NCBI RefSeq assembly: GCF_010015445.1
Contig: NC_053116.1
Coordinates: 28,949,285 to 29,013,284, forward strand
Direction of reading: 5' to 3'
Length of the DNA stretch: 64,000 bases
From: Perca fluviatilis
Taxonomy: Eukaryota > Chordata > Actinopteri > Perciformes > Percidae
The translations under genes were made by a program, and so were the position numbers. A model generated the notes under the pieces. The model was not told the DNA's origin. It was given only the letters and a program-made list of their open reading frames with translations, and did no database searches. Positions within the stretch are counted from its first letter, which is position 1. Every line of letters begins with the position of its first letter. Shown in pieces: positions 11,796 to 23,719 of the stretch.

Positions 11796-12289
11796 ACGTG
11801 CGTGCTTAAGCAGTTAGGAACTGTCCCTGTCCATTTGTTTGTTGTTATAGCATTTAGCTAAAACCTGGGGTATAAAATGCCGATGTTATAGCATTTCAAA
11901 AGTGCAGGAATTAGTAATATGTGTAAAAACTTTGGTGTTATATGTCCAGGTCAACACAATTAAAACAAAATGAAACTGCATCATTCATGCAGAACAAGAA
12001 TTATTGTTGAGTTGAAATAAAATATTAATCCTTCAAAGCACTGCTGGAAACCACTCCACTTTTTTTACATGATACTTTCACATGAAACTGAAAGTGCATT
12101 ATTTAAACAGTTCTTGTTAGTTTTGACCTCTACAGTAGTTGCATTGCCAGCATGAGTCAAAATATTTTTTAGAGAGCAGAGCACTTATTTGTAGTATTAG
12201 TAAATAAATCCCTACCACAGCTAGTCCGTAGCATATAATATGCCACATTGATTAAAGTGAGTGATACAATACTATAATTCTTGTTTATT

Positions 12290-12450
12290 ACAACTTATTG
12301 AATCTTATTTTCGTAGATTTGGCTCTTCAGATCGTCTAACCCCTGGAGTTTCTTGCCCCATCTGCCTTCATTTTAGCAACGTTGCAGTGCTCCCATATCT
12401 CAGTTATAACTGAGAGTGGGTGAATACAATGTTATTATTACAGATAGGAA
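12290..12450. repeat. fragment of the AAGGATAATTC MITE family
   Basis: The words TTTTAGCAACGTTGCAGTGCTCCC and GTGAATACAATGTTATTATTAC correspond to TTTTAGCGACGTTGCCGTGTTCCC and GTGCGTACAATGTCATC at 18440-18500. It is an end-less fragment. Confidence 0.55.
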
Positions 12451-12729
12451 TAATGCACAAATCTACACAAATATAATTAAAGTTGAAAGAAACTGTAATA
12501 TACAGTTCTGACATTAACACACTGATCAATCAAAATCAAATTTGATACTGGTTATAGCAGTAATAACTTAAGGTTATTAATGGTAACCTCAAACATATAC
12601 TAGCTAACATGACTCATTAGCAATTGTGAAAAGTTGTATAAGGACATAGTATAAAACAGGAGACTGAGGTATAACACGCTTTAGCACAGGAGTATACGTT
12701 AGGACATGGACAAATGGGAAATTTCATAT

Positions 12730-13420
12730 TAAGGCTTTAGGAAAATCCAAGGAATCACCGAAGTTGGTAGGATTCATCCTCTGGGGAACATGAATGTCTG
12801 TACAAAAAACTAATGTCAATCCATATAGTAGTTAGTTAAGGCTATGCTTAGGCCTATACTTAGTACTTACTTTTTATCAAAACGTAAGCATGCTAATGCT
12901 AATAAGCTTACGATTGCAAGGTTAATGTGCTGATGTTTAGCAGGTAATATTATCCATGTTTCCTATCTAAGTTTGCCGTGAAAGCATGCTAACATTTGCT
13001 AATTAGCCCTAAACATAAAATACAGCTCAGGTTGATGGGGATGTCATTAGTTTTGTAGGTATTTTTGTCATAAACCAAAGTGTTGACATTTTGACCAGAT
13101 GATGGTGCTAGATAAAAAGTCAAGGAATCTCAAATGTCATTACCAGATCATCCTGTGGGGAAAATGAATCACTGTACCAAACTACTGTAATGGCAATCTA
13201 TGGTCAAGACATTTCAAGCAAAACCATGAATGTCAACGTTATGTTGGAGCCTGGGGAAAAGTGAAGGGTTCACTAAAGTCAGTAGGATTTATTCACTGGG
13301 GACCATGCATGTCTGCACATAAAATAAATTGCAATAAAACAGTAGGTCTTGAGATATTTCAGTCTGAATCAAAATGATGAACCGACAGACCAACGTTGCC
13401 ATTCCTAGAGCCATGCTTTT
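12730..13420 (+). repeat. teleost GCTAACATGCTGATGTTTAG repeat
   Basis: A widespread fish repeat. It contains GTGCTGATGTTTAGCAGG, GCATGCTAACATTTGCTAATTAG and GAGATATTTCAGTCTG, ending near GAACCGACAGACC. A module like GGATTCATCCTCTGGGGAACATGAATGTCTGTAC occurs three times, from about 12770, 13145 and 13288. Noncoding. Confidence 0.7.
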
Positions 13421-14165
13421 TCATGTGTGCTGGTTGTAACTTTGAGCGAATGTTAAACAGGATTATCCACCCAGCCTGCAAAAACCATTGTGAAGTGAAT
13501 ACTAAACACACACAAAGCTTTTATCAATGCTATTATTAATGGTTGACTGCTCTAGATAGGAAAAGCCAGCTGAGAAGACATTTCACCCCTGAATCAGGTA
13601 GAAAAATAGCTATTGCTGCTATATCATGGTTCTTCCCACAAACATGTCACTGCTCATTTTGGAGCTTTTATCCAGACAGAACATGGAGCTTATTTGTGTC
13701 AGTTAAGAAATAAATGGAGCCAATGACTAGATCCAAATGACCATAATAATATTGAAGGTAGCATAGCATGGTATCATATCAGATGTTTTGCGCATCATTT
13801 TCTTTTTAAACCTCAACAAAATGTTCCAGCGTGGAGAATATCAACTATAGTGATATTGCATTCATAACATTTGAACAATGCAGACCTTAGGCAGAGAAGC
13901 ACAGTAGCTTATACCCATGATATATATGATGATTCATATCCTGGGGATAGTCTTATGTTTTATAAGACGCACTCATATACAAATTTGCTTTAACAAACAT
14001 ACAGTATATACAATTGTAAATATGCAATTTTTTTAAGGTTCTGCATCAATTGAACCATGACCATCCCTTAAAGGAAACTGCCAGTAATAGACCAAAAACA
14101 GAACGAGTCTCATGTGAAAACCAGGATCCAATACAAGCTAGCTATGGGAGTGGGAACCAGGTGAA

Positions 14166-14506
14166 AGAGGGATAACTCCAGTTTATTACAGCTTTGGTCT
14201 TACTTTCGTAGTTTTGGCCACCATTTCTGTTGGTTATAACATTGTGCTCAATGAGAGCTAGGAGAGGGCGGCAGCACACAGACCAATTTCCTGGCATTTT
14301 TATGATATTTCCGTTTTACCTCCAAATAAACTGGTTTAGATAATCTGGCTTGTTTACAATCTTTTTGATTGTTTCTATAGTGATGTTGCCTTGTTTCAAG
14401 ATCTCAGCAGTTTACTCTGTAAGTGCAATGCTATTTCTGATAGGAATGATGGCCAAAACTATCACAATAAGACCATGTTTGTGTTAAACTGGAATTATCC
14501 TTAAAA
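14166..14506. mobile_element. MITE with AAGGATAATTCCAGTTT ends
   Basis: The left arm GGGATAACTCCAGTTTATTA and the right arm, read in reverse complement, AAGGATAATTCCAGTTTAAC agree for about 65 bp, including GGTCTTA and TAGTTTTGGCCA. Noncoding. The same family is seen at 18090 and, as a right end only, near 48400. Confidence 0.75.
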
Positions 14507-14966
14507 TAAGAAAAGACTTACTGTAATGAGCAATGTTTTTTTTTTTTAGATAATGATAAGATTTTAAGAATTCAATGTTCATTTCTTAGGGCTTTAGACT
14601 GAGATAACAGTTAAATTTACTTGGTGATACCAACTTTTTTATCTGATAATATGATTAAATGATATAACATAACTGTAATATTAGGTCTGCTTGCTATTAG
14701 TCTGGCATTCATGCTTTGTTCTTCTCACCTCTTTTTCTCCATGCTGAGAACAATAAGATTGCATCAAAGGAGACGTAAACAATTGCTTTATACCTAGACA
14801 TAACATTATACTGTAGTTAAATTATTGGATGAAGTTTTATTTATTTTGCCCATGGTGTCTTGTTTATATTAAAAACACTAAGTAGTCCTCGTTTATTGAT
14901 TTTCCACTCCCTCGGTGTTGGAAGAACCCTGATCCAGTTTCACACAGTGTAAAGGCCAATACAGGG

Positions 14967-15148
14967 ATGCCTGGTTAGCTCAGTTGGTAGAACTTGCGCG
15001 CATATCTATTCCTTGACATAGAGGCCCAGGGTTCGAATATGACCTGCGGTGGTTTCCTGCACGTCTTCCCCTTCTCTCGCCCCTTTCATGTCTAAACTGT
15101 GATTAAAGGCGGAAATGCCCAAAAAATTCTGTAAAAAAAAATGTAATA
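14967..15148 (+). mobile_element. tRNA-derived SINE
   Basis: The plus strand has the tRNA-like head GGTTAGCTCAGTTGGTAGAA and a B box GGGTTCGAATATG. The body ends GATTAAAGGCGGAAATGCCC followed by A-rich sequence. It is the same general family as the copy at 2485-2656, in the opposite orientation. Confidence 0.8.
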
Positions 15149-15914
15149 TGGCCGGTGCACTATGGTGCTTTCCTTTGTTCTGGTCTCATTTGATAGCAGT
15201 AATAATACTAGTGTATCAAATTTATCAAGATAATTATTTATTGATTAAAACACTAACTAAGCATTGCAACTTAAAAAAAATAGCATGCCATTTGATTTGA
15301 CAAACGCATACAGAACCCAGCTTGAATTGATATTGAAATTTTTATTTTGTGCTGTTTGCCCTGATCGCTGCCCTCCCTTAGGACTCACTCCAAGAAACTC
15401 CCTATAGCACAAGTCCATGTTGTTTTACATTTTATTAATAGCAACATCAGAGTACTAAATGCACAGAGGACGAATCCAATGAGAATCGCATTTACAGTGC
15501 TTGCAAATACAGAGCTTAGTAGTACAAGAGTAACCAAATCAAAGTCACCTGGAAATCGAAACGTTTACCAATAACTACAAAAGGAAGAGATGTTGTTCAT
15601 AAGACACAAAATAAAAGTTATACAACATTTAGCCGTCACAGAGACAGACTGGAGTCCCTTTTGTGGAGGTGTGTTGTGTGTGTACGTGTGTTTGTTTATA
15701 CTATAGGTCTTATACAAAAGTTAACAGAGGTACTCATTGATATATTAAACACAAATATAAAAAGTTTAAGAGTCACAAAGTACAAACTCTTCATTTTTAT
15801 GGCGACAACACAACTCGAGTCAGGTTCCTTCATGGTAGCTATGGATTGTGATTGTAAGTCAGCTTCGATGAACAGACCACTGTGTGCCCACATGTGAAAA
15901 ATTCCCCCCCCTCA

Positions 15915-15916
<2 letters not shown>

Positions 15917-15982
<66 letters not shown>
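15917..15982. repeat. (CA)n microsatellite
   Basis: About 33 CA units followed by a T-run. The sequence 15149-15916 before it and 16812-18089 further on hold no gene I can support. Confidence 0.98.
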
Positions 15983-15984
<2 letters not shown>

Positions 15985-16457
15985 TTTTTTTTAGAAAGTC
16001 CAATACAACTTCCTCACCCCTACAAATTGAAACATGTTTTGTATGATAGTTATGTTTTTTTTTTTTTCTTGATCAACTCAGGGAACAAGCAAACATCTAT
16101 GCAAATCAAATGCTGCAACGGCAGATTCGGGTCACGCAGCTAGTCTCCATTTAGCAGGGGGATTATAGGAGAATTGAGATGTTGCAAACAAAGTGTTGTT
16201 TTTCTTATTTTCAAGTTTTTGACTGTATTGATACGCACTGACTGACAGTGACTTAGCTCTTGTGAATAGAAAAGTAAAAACATGACCCGAGAGGAGAGTC
16301 GGAGCCCTCCGCTTTAGATACAGTAAGCGCACATTACGTGATTTTCTGAAACGATGACAAGAAGCGGTATGAGGAGCTACAGTTTTCTGACAGCTAAAAA
16401 ATGGATTCATTTCAGATACATATCAGTCTATAAAGATAAACTTTGTCCTTTCCTCTG

Positions 16458-16811
16458 CAGTGTTTCCTCTATGTTGATTTTGTAGTGGCGGCCTACAATG
16501 GCAAAATTTCTGCCACCACGGTATCAGAAATAGGGCTGTACAAAAAATGCCGACATAATGAACCCCTGGCTGCCACTCACATTACAATTTAACAACAAGT
16601 AGAACTATTGAGAGGTTATTGGGCCTGTCCAGTTTAACTCCACATACTGTTGTGTTGATGTAGTTTATTGTCAAAACCTTCGCTTTCTTCCAAGTCGACT
16701 ATTCAACGAACAGCTCCACCAAAAATGTCACCGCGGTGGGTCTGTTCTAAGTTTAGGTTGTTCGGACAGACCTGCCCCCACTGCAAAAAAAAAATCCTAA
16801 AGGAAACACTG
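16458..16811. mobile_element. CAGTGTTTCC-type MITE, 354 bp
   Basis: The ends CAGTGTTTCCTCTATG and CCTAAAGGAAACACTG form an inverted repeat typical of fish hAT-like MITEs. Both ends carry a subterminal poly-A/T or TGGCGG motif. The only direct repeat at the borders is CTCTG (16453-16457 and 16812-16816), 5 bp rather than 8. Confidence 0.8.
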
Positions 16812-18089
16812 CTCTGAGTTTAACTTTTTGTTGCTGGATCAAATATTTCATTCTTCCTGCTGAGTCTCACCAGCTTTTTGAGCAACCTGCTTTTAGGCTA
16901 TTTCCAATGAAAATCACGTCACCATCAATGCTGGCTGTGAAACATGTTTCTATATGCTAAATCAGACACCAAAAGGCCAAGACTGAACAGAGTCGATACA
17001 TTGATTCCTCTCCTCTCATGAATGCTTCTGACGATATGGATAAAACAAACCTCGGCCTTGGACATTCAGCCAACATCTAATGCAAACACATATGTCAATA
17101 GCTTAACACTCTGTATGTCTGACATGCAAACAGGAATCACAGTCCCTGCAAATGAGTGTGCGGCACATCATTCATTTTGACAGGAAAATCCTTGTTGATT
17201 GACAGCTTGTTTCTGCTGTGGGGAGCATAGGTTTCGTGGGCTGCTGAAGAGACAGAACGGGAGCTGCACAATATGCATTCGCTGTGAAAAAGGCATGTCA
17301 AGTCTTTGGTGTCTATTTAAGACTTTTCTACAAGCCCCCGATTCCCCCTGCCTTTGCCTGCACTGCACTCAGATAATGTTTCCTGAATTAAGTCTGACCA
17401 GCGGAGTGGAATCATTTTCCTCCCTCTTAGCTATAATACAGCGCGCTCATCAGCTATCTTGAAATATAAACTGAAAAGGCAAGAACGCAGTAAGGCATTT
17501 CCTTACATATCAGTTTGATTTCAGACAGAGGTAAAAGGAGGAAAAATGATGTATGCTGATGTCTCCATATATCCTGTTTGAAATATATATCACAGCTGCA
17601 AATTATATATTCCCTAAAAGTCCTTCAGGAATAGAATGTGATTTTTTTTAGCTGGCAGCCCCTGTTGGTTTAATGAGGGATGCAACCAATGCAAACAAAC
17701 TTTTCAAGGCTAACTGAAGTAAAGCCTTAGAAACCCTTTTCCACACAGTATGAAACACAGAAAGAAATTCCAAACGTCAATTTTTACCTTAGTTCAATAA
17801 TCTGATTTTGTAGGTTTCAAAGAATGAGAAATCTGTCTCACACGATCATTATTAGCGTGGCATAAAATTTCAACCTTTTTCAGTCCGGTCACATTGATAT
17901 TTTACAATTATTAGTACAGAAACTTGGTAACCACAACTACCTTCTTTGATGAAACAGTTCGCAGCAATTCCAAGAAGCAGCATGGTCACAAATTGTCAAC
18001 AGCCCAAATTTGTAAAAGTTCTGCGTGTAATAGGGAACTACTTCATGATAATTAAGCCCAGATCTCTCACAATCTTCAGTATTTAAGAT

Positions 18090-18871
18090 GAAAGGATAAT
18101 TCAGGTTTAGTACAACTTGGGTCTTATGTTCTTACCTCTCTTTAGACACCATTGCCGTCAGTAATAATTACATTGTACTCAACAAAGTTGAATGTTAAGA
18201 TCTTGGAACAAAGCGACAAAAAACAGTCCAACATGGCACAATCAGGTGAGGTTGTAAACAAACCTCCAGGTTAGCCAAACTTATTTGCAAGATAAAATAA
18301 AAGCGAACTGTAAAATGATTACACAAATACCATTTTAAACATCCACCACACCTCAGTTTACAGACTTAACTTTGACTAACTGTACTTGCCATAGTTGTGC
18401 TGTAGTTGTGTGCGCACGCAGTTTGACCCCGTTGGACTTAATTTTAGCGACGTTGCCGTGTTCCCAGATCCCTGCAATTTACTTGGTGCGTACAATGTCA
18501 TCCTAACTGATAGTCTGGTTGTCGCTTTGGCTTACATTCCTAAGCGTCGAAAGCTATTCTGCCGTGAGCACGGTGGTTAGCTAAATGCTAACGCCAGCAT
18601 GCTCATAATGACAATGCTAACATGCTGATGTTTAGCAGGTATAATGTTTACCTTGTAAATCATTTGCGTTGCTACTGTAGTCAAGAGATCGCCAAAGTCA
18701 TTACGATTTATCCTGTGGGCACTTTGGATATCTCTAACAAATTTTATAGCAATTCATCAGATAGAGAGATCCTATATTACAGTCTGCGCCACAGTGGTGG
18801 ACTGACTGACCAACAGGTATCATGGCTAGAAATAAGGCCCAAGTTAAAGTAAAACCAGAATCATCCTTTAA
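18090..18871. mobile_element. MITE of the AAGGATAATTC family, with internal GCTAAC-rich repeat
   Basis: The left end AAAGGATAATTCAGGTTTA and the right end TAAAACCAGAATCATCCTTT are inverted repeats, both followed inward by AACTTGGG/CCCAAGTT. The inner part at about 18580-18830 is the fish repeat with GCTAACATGCTGATGTTTAG and GACTGACTGACC, also found at 12.7-13.4 kb. Confidence 0.7.
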
Positions 18872-20684
18872 AAAATTTAATAAATGAAAAAAGTGAATGG
18901 CTTCCCACATCATTGTGCCTAACTGATCTTTTTTTAACCCGGTCAATTTAGCAGTTGCAGCAAAAAACATCTTCCTTTCTCAAATCTTTCTTGAGACGTC
19001 TCCCTGATTGTTTCATATGATCATAAATGCTAATATTACTTATTTTTTTGCAGTCATTACAATAAGTATGTGGCAAATCATACATTTTCTGGGGCAGTTG
19101 TAACAATATGTATATACAAATACAAAATAGGACAAATGAATGCAACTTAGTCTAGATCAAGTTTAGTTGGTTTCTTGGCAGCTACTGTTGGATTTACACT
19201 GTTCTTTTTGTATTCATGTGATGAAACACTCAATATAATAATTCATGTAGAAATGATGTTTGAGAACAGAAAGTCCTTGGTTTCCCAGCCAAACATGAAC
19301 ACAGCAGAACCCAACATATGATCGCACCACCTCTTCGAACCACTCAGACATTCCACCTGGAAATCTCTTCTCAGTCTCTGAACTATTGCAGCGTCTACTG
19401 AAGTATTATACTGGTTAGCTAAAGATATAATACAAATACTGCTTGAAAGTGCAGGTAGGAAGCTTGGCACAAGGTTAGTTTTGTGTTTTAAAAGAAATAC
19501 CATAGTTACACATGTAAACAAAGACACTATCCCCGACCTAGCTGAAACCTTCCCAAAAATGGGAGAGGTCCTGAAAAATAGAACACACCTGTACACAAAT
19601 AGAAGCAAATATATAGAAAATACATTTACACGTGTATAATATACAGTAAGTTTTCGTAACCCTCTGACTATTAAGATAGCACTCTTCATTCAAAAAAATA
19701 TATGTTATGTCAAAGAAGCAACTCCGCAGCCTGACACACACACGTGAGGCTGAATTGGTATGGGTCATTCATGAGAGTGGTTTTCATGTTGTGAATGGGC
19801 AAAAGCAGGAGCTTTGCACCACAGTGTTTAACCCAGGCTGTCTTGGCACCTCCTGAATGGCTCACTTTTACAGATACTGATCTCACTGGGACAACCTGTT
19901 TCCTTGAATCCTTTAAGGAAGTGAGTACAAGCCTGAAAACAACCTAAGCGAATGACTGGAGATCCACTGTCAACACGCAATAAAATCCACCTTTTAAATC
20001 TGTACATATTGCTGTCTGCAACCCAAAAATGTTTACAATTACAGAGTTGTATTTGTGCTTTGTACAAACCCACAGCACATTAAAAGGTAGATTCGTAGGC
20101 GGCTTCGGGACACAAAGGTAATCTGTCTTTCAGAGCTTGAGGTTGATAATAAAATTATTGGGGCTAGAATGCTCTCAGGAGAGCCTAAATGTCCTTCCTG
20201 ACTATGGGAGGTGAATTCCCTCACTTTGACATAGGAGATAGTTTAAAGCAATTTGGCAGCGGCTGATTGGCTTGTCATAATCCCCTTCCTTCAACAATAC
20301 ACCGACGGAGTGTTTTTGGGTCTTTGAAAGAACAAAATTAAACTCTTCTTTCTCATAAGTCTGTTTCGTATTTTTTCCCTCTGCTTCCTTCGGCACGAAT
20401 TAAAACAATCTATTTGTGCACAACCCCCAACTTCCTCGCTGTGATAGGTTAAATTCTGATATGCTAGAAATATTGTATAGAAGTATTGAGTGGATCTGGC
20501 TCTGGAGAGAGCTAACTAACCCCTACCACACATTCGAAGAGGGAATTCCTCCCTGCTTGCATTTTAAACACATGGCGCAGATCGTCTTTATCCTGAAGGA
20601 CAATTCGTTCACTTCTTCTTCGCTCTTAGTTGAAAAACTGTGGATCATTTTTATATTCCAGCTTCAACAAATTGGTTTATGTTT
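18872..20684. other. 3' flank of ajap1 without recognisable features
   Basis: Moderately AT-rich sequence between two transposons. Several open frames of 60-150 codons exist on the minus strand (for example 19243-19689) but none shows a known domain or splice structure. I see nothing to annotate. Confidence 0.6.
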
Positions 20685-20692
20685 CTGACTAT

Positions 20693-22799
20693 TATAGATG
20701 CACCGATACCAATTTTTTTAAAGGAGAACTCCAGGCAATTTTTACGTTAATCTTGATCGCTATATGTATATGAGTACTGTCGATAGCAAAAAAACGAGCC
20801 GAATCGGTGCTAGCAACACGGAGCTGCTGCAGCTAATGCCGAGAGCTCCCACTCAGCTAAAACGGCAGTTATGGGGGCATAAGATATAGAGTGTCTTTGT
20901 GCCTCTTAACATACACAAAATGCAATTAAAATGTCTGTGCAACATGAACAGGGCCCTTACATGACAACAAGATGCGTTTAGCAACTTAGCCATTGTTTAA
21001 ATTCACCTACCCTCTTAGCTGCTAGCTGCCGTCTGGGATGAGTGAGTGTGTTCAGCCAGGCTCCGTAATAATCATCACGCAGCAGTTCCATGTGTATTTG
21101 TAGCATATATATCCATTTTGTGTGCTGTCGTTGGTGAATATGAGTCTCTGCAGTGGCGAATTGTGGTGTAGTTTCCTTAGCCAGGCTAGCAGCCCCAACC
21201 GGGAATCCTTCTACTTCCTCCCCGCCGCCTCGCCGCTGCCGACAACAATCCACAGGCCCGCTGGTCTGGTGGATGTCCTCCAGAGGACAGTTCATGCTTT
21301 CACGGCGAAATATTGAAGTTTATTCCCCCTCAAAAACGTAATGTGAACTGAGCACTGTAGTGGTTATGATCATATCAGAGACTATGTAACTACATGGAAA
21401 CAGACCAAATGATGCCTGTTTCTTGTAAAGTAACTAGCATTACAGAAGGCTGTAGCCTTGCGCTGAAGCCCCGTGGGGAATTCAGTTGTAGCAGGAAAAG
21501 GTAAACAACGGAGCTGTGAAGTGTGAAGAGTGAAGAACGGAGGTGTTCACACAGGGAAGAAGCTTGGAGTAACGTAACTATGGAGCTAGAGCTAATCTTC
21601 AGTAACGCTTATCCGTAATAGTATTACAAGAAACAGGCATCATTTGGTCTGTTTCCATGTAGTTACATAGTCACTGATAGGATCACTTCAGTGCTCAATT
21701 ACCTATTTATGAGGGGGGAATAAACTTCAAAAATTTCTCCGTGAAAGCATGAACTGGTCCTCTGGCCAAAATCCAGACCAGCCCGGTGCCCTTCTGAATT
21801 GTTGTCGGCAGCGGCAGGCAAGGGAGGCGGGGAGGAAGTAGAAGGATTCCCGGTCGGGGCTGCTAGCCTGGCTATGGAAACTACCACGCAATTCGCCACT
21901 GCAGAGACTCATATTCACCAACGACAGCACACAAAATGGATATATATGCTACAAATACACATGGAACTGCTGCGTGATGATTATTACCGGAGCCTGGCTG
22001 AACACACTCATTCATCCCAGACGGCAGCTAGCAGCTAAGAATGAAGAATGCAAAGTCCGATGACGTCATTCACGTGCACGTTAAGTACCCATGTGGATTT
22101 ACCGATCCAGCGGAGAGGATGGTTTGTTTATGCCAGCAGCTAAGTTCACAAGATTTTGTCCAAATTTAAAGACTTGTGGCAAACTACAACAGTTAAAACA
22201 GTTAGACTACACACTGAGAGCTTTCGTTTCAGCCTGTTTGTGAAAATAAAAATCGCTATTTACAGAGTAGCACTGTAGTTGTTAAAACAGCGCTGTGTAG
22301 AAACCGCATGCAGACAGAGCATCTTGAAAAATCACTTTCTTCATGTTTATACCCGTTAAGCTCATGAGAGACATTGGGCTAACACCGCTACTCCAAATAT
22401 CAGTGGTGAAGTTTACGGGCAACAGGCTGCTGATGTGCTTTTTCACAGAGCAGCTTTGGAAACACGGTTTCTGTGATGTGGTGACGGCTGGGAATCTCTC
22501 GGCTCCAGTACACTGAGAAGACGTTGAAACCCAGTATTATTAACGACTGACAATGGCTGGTCGTCAAGTGGAATCATGCATTGGGCAAGAGCCTAGTTAT
22601 TTTTTTACAGCCAAAGATGTCCAAGCGGCTGGCATTGCTCCTCTTCCGTTGCCTATACCTGCTTGACGGAGAAGTTATTGTCACATTGCTATGAGGTGGT
22701 ATCGGGTGTGGTAGTAATTTTATGACAACAAGTATGAGTACATCGGACACGGCATCGGACTTATACCCCTATACTGGCATCAGTATCGGTGCATCCCTA
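20693..22799. mobile_element. 2.1-kb hAT-type element carrying a long hairpin
   Basis: The left end TATAGATGCACCGATACC pairs with the right end GTATCGGTGCATCCCTA, a common fish hAT terminus. The flanks CTGACTAT (20685-20692) and CTGATTAT (22800-22807) are an 8-bp duplication with one difference. There is no transposase. The middle half is a large inverted repeat, listed separately. The outer parts (20711-21013 and 22040-22780) show no coding signal. Confidence 0.88.
21014..22039. repeat. long inverted repeat (two 415-bp arms, 196-bp loop)
   Basis: Arm 21014-21428 and arm 21624-22039 are reverse complements along their whole length, with scattered mismatches. The outer ends share CTTAGCTGCTAGCTGCCGTC and the inner ends share GATGCCTGTTTCTTGTAA. 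The arms therefore translate into nearly the same peptides on opposite strands (both contain NMSLCSGEL), which explains the mirrored open frames here. The repeat lies inside the hAT-type element, either as a nested foldback unit or as part of it. Confidence 0.9.
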
Positions 22800-22807
22800 C
22801 TGATTAT

Positions 22808-23719
22808 AATTCAGACTTTTTAGGTTTCAGAAATAATTTATTAAAAGTGAATCTTGGGAGTTGCGTGGGGATAATTTACTATCTCTGGAGGGGTTAACTT
22901 TTCAATCTCTTTCGTACTTTTGCAAATTATCACGTGAATTATTTTGAATTTGAAGCTCAAATTGAATCTATTCCAACCTTTTAGCGCTGCGGTTCAGATC
23001 AAAATCATAACCAGTCATTAGAATTTATCCCAAACAGCTGCTGAAACTGAGACCAACATGGCACAAGTGTGCAAGCGAGCTAGACAGACCTGAGGCAGTA
23101 TGAATGTCCTGTCCAGCTCCATGCAGTCTGTTGTGGCTATCCATACCCAATCTAGTCATGAATTTGCTGCTATGGGATTCGTTGCAGCAGTGATCCTGCA
23201 CCACAGAAACCTTTTGTTTGTTTTTCCATGAAGCCAAATCAGGTACAAATCTTACCCAATAAGCAATTGGTGCAGGCGGTGGTTTGGCTTGCACCAGGTG
23301 TATTCAGACGGTTTTCTTTGTTATAATCTCGGCTCAGGTGGGAGTTTTTAATTAACAGTGCTGAATCCCAAGAGCTTCGGACCTCCACTGTTTGGGCTGT
23401 GGCAGACTATACTGTGTAAAAAAATAGACATAATTATTCTGTTTAAAATGGGACCTATAGAAACAATGTTTTAAAATCAACTGTTCACTAAAGCATATAC
23501 CGTTTGTTTTTATCCAGCTTCTCTCTTCCCAAACTAATACAATAGTGCTTCATATAAATATCTTTTAGACTCTTTTGCAACACATTTCTTAAAACTATTT
23601 CAAAACATATTCAAATACATTTGTAGCATTTTTTTTTTTATCTTTCACATTTCTTTAAAAAAACAAAAAGAAACAATGTAGTTGAAGTCGATACAGGGTT
23701 AATATAGCGCTCTTTGTTT
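22808..23719. other. 3' flank or distal 3' UTR of ajap1
   Basis: Sequence between the hairpin-bearing hAT and the presumed ajap1 3' UTR. A minus-strand AATAAA lies near 22838. It is unclear whether the transcript reaches this far. No other element is recognised. Confidence 0.5.

Noticed and set aside
15320..15640. Possible 3' UTR of another minus-strand gene (AATAAA near 15345 and 15433)
   Set aside because: No coding exon with homology was found to its right, and such hexamers are frequent in AT-rich DNA.
19243..19689. 148-codon minus-strand open frame
   Set aside because: No known domain, no repeat or splice support; length is compatible with chance in 64 kb.
21122..21930. Two similar small proteins on opposite strands, looking like a gene pair
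   Set aside because: They are the two arms of an inverted repeat in a transposon.
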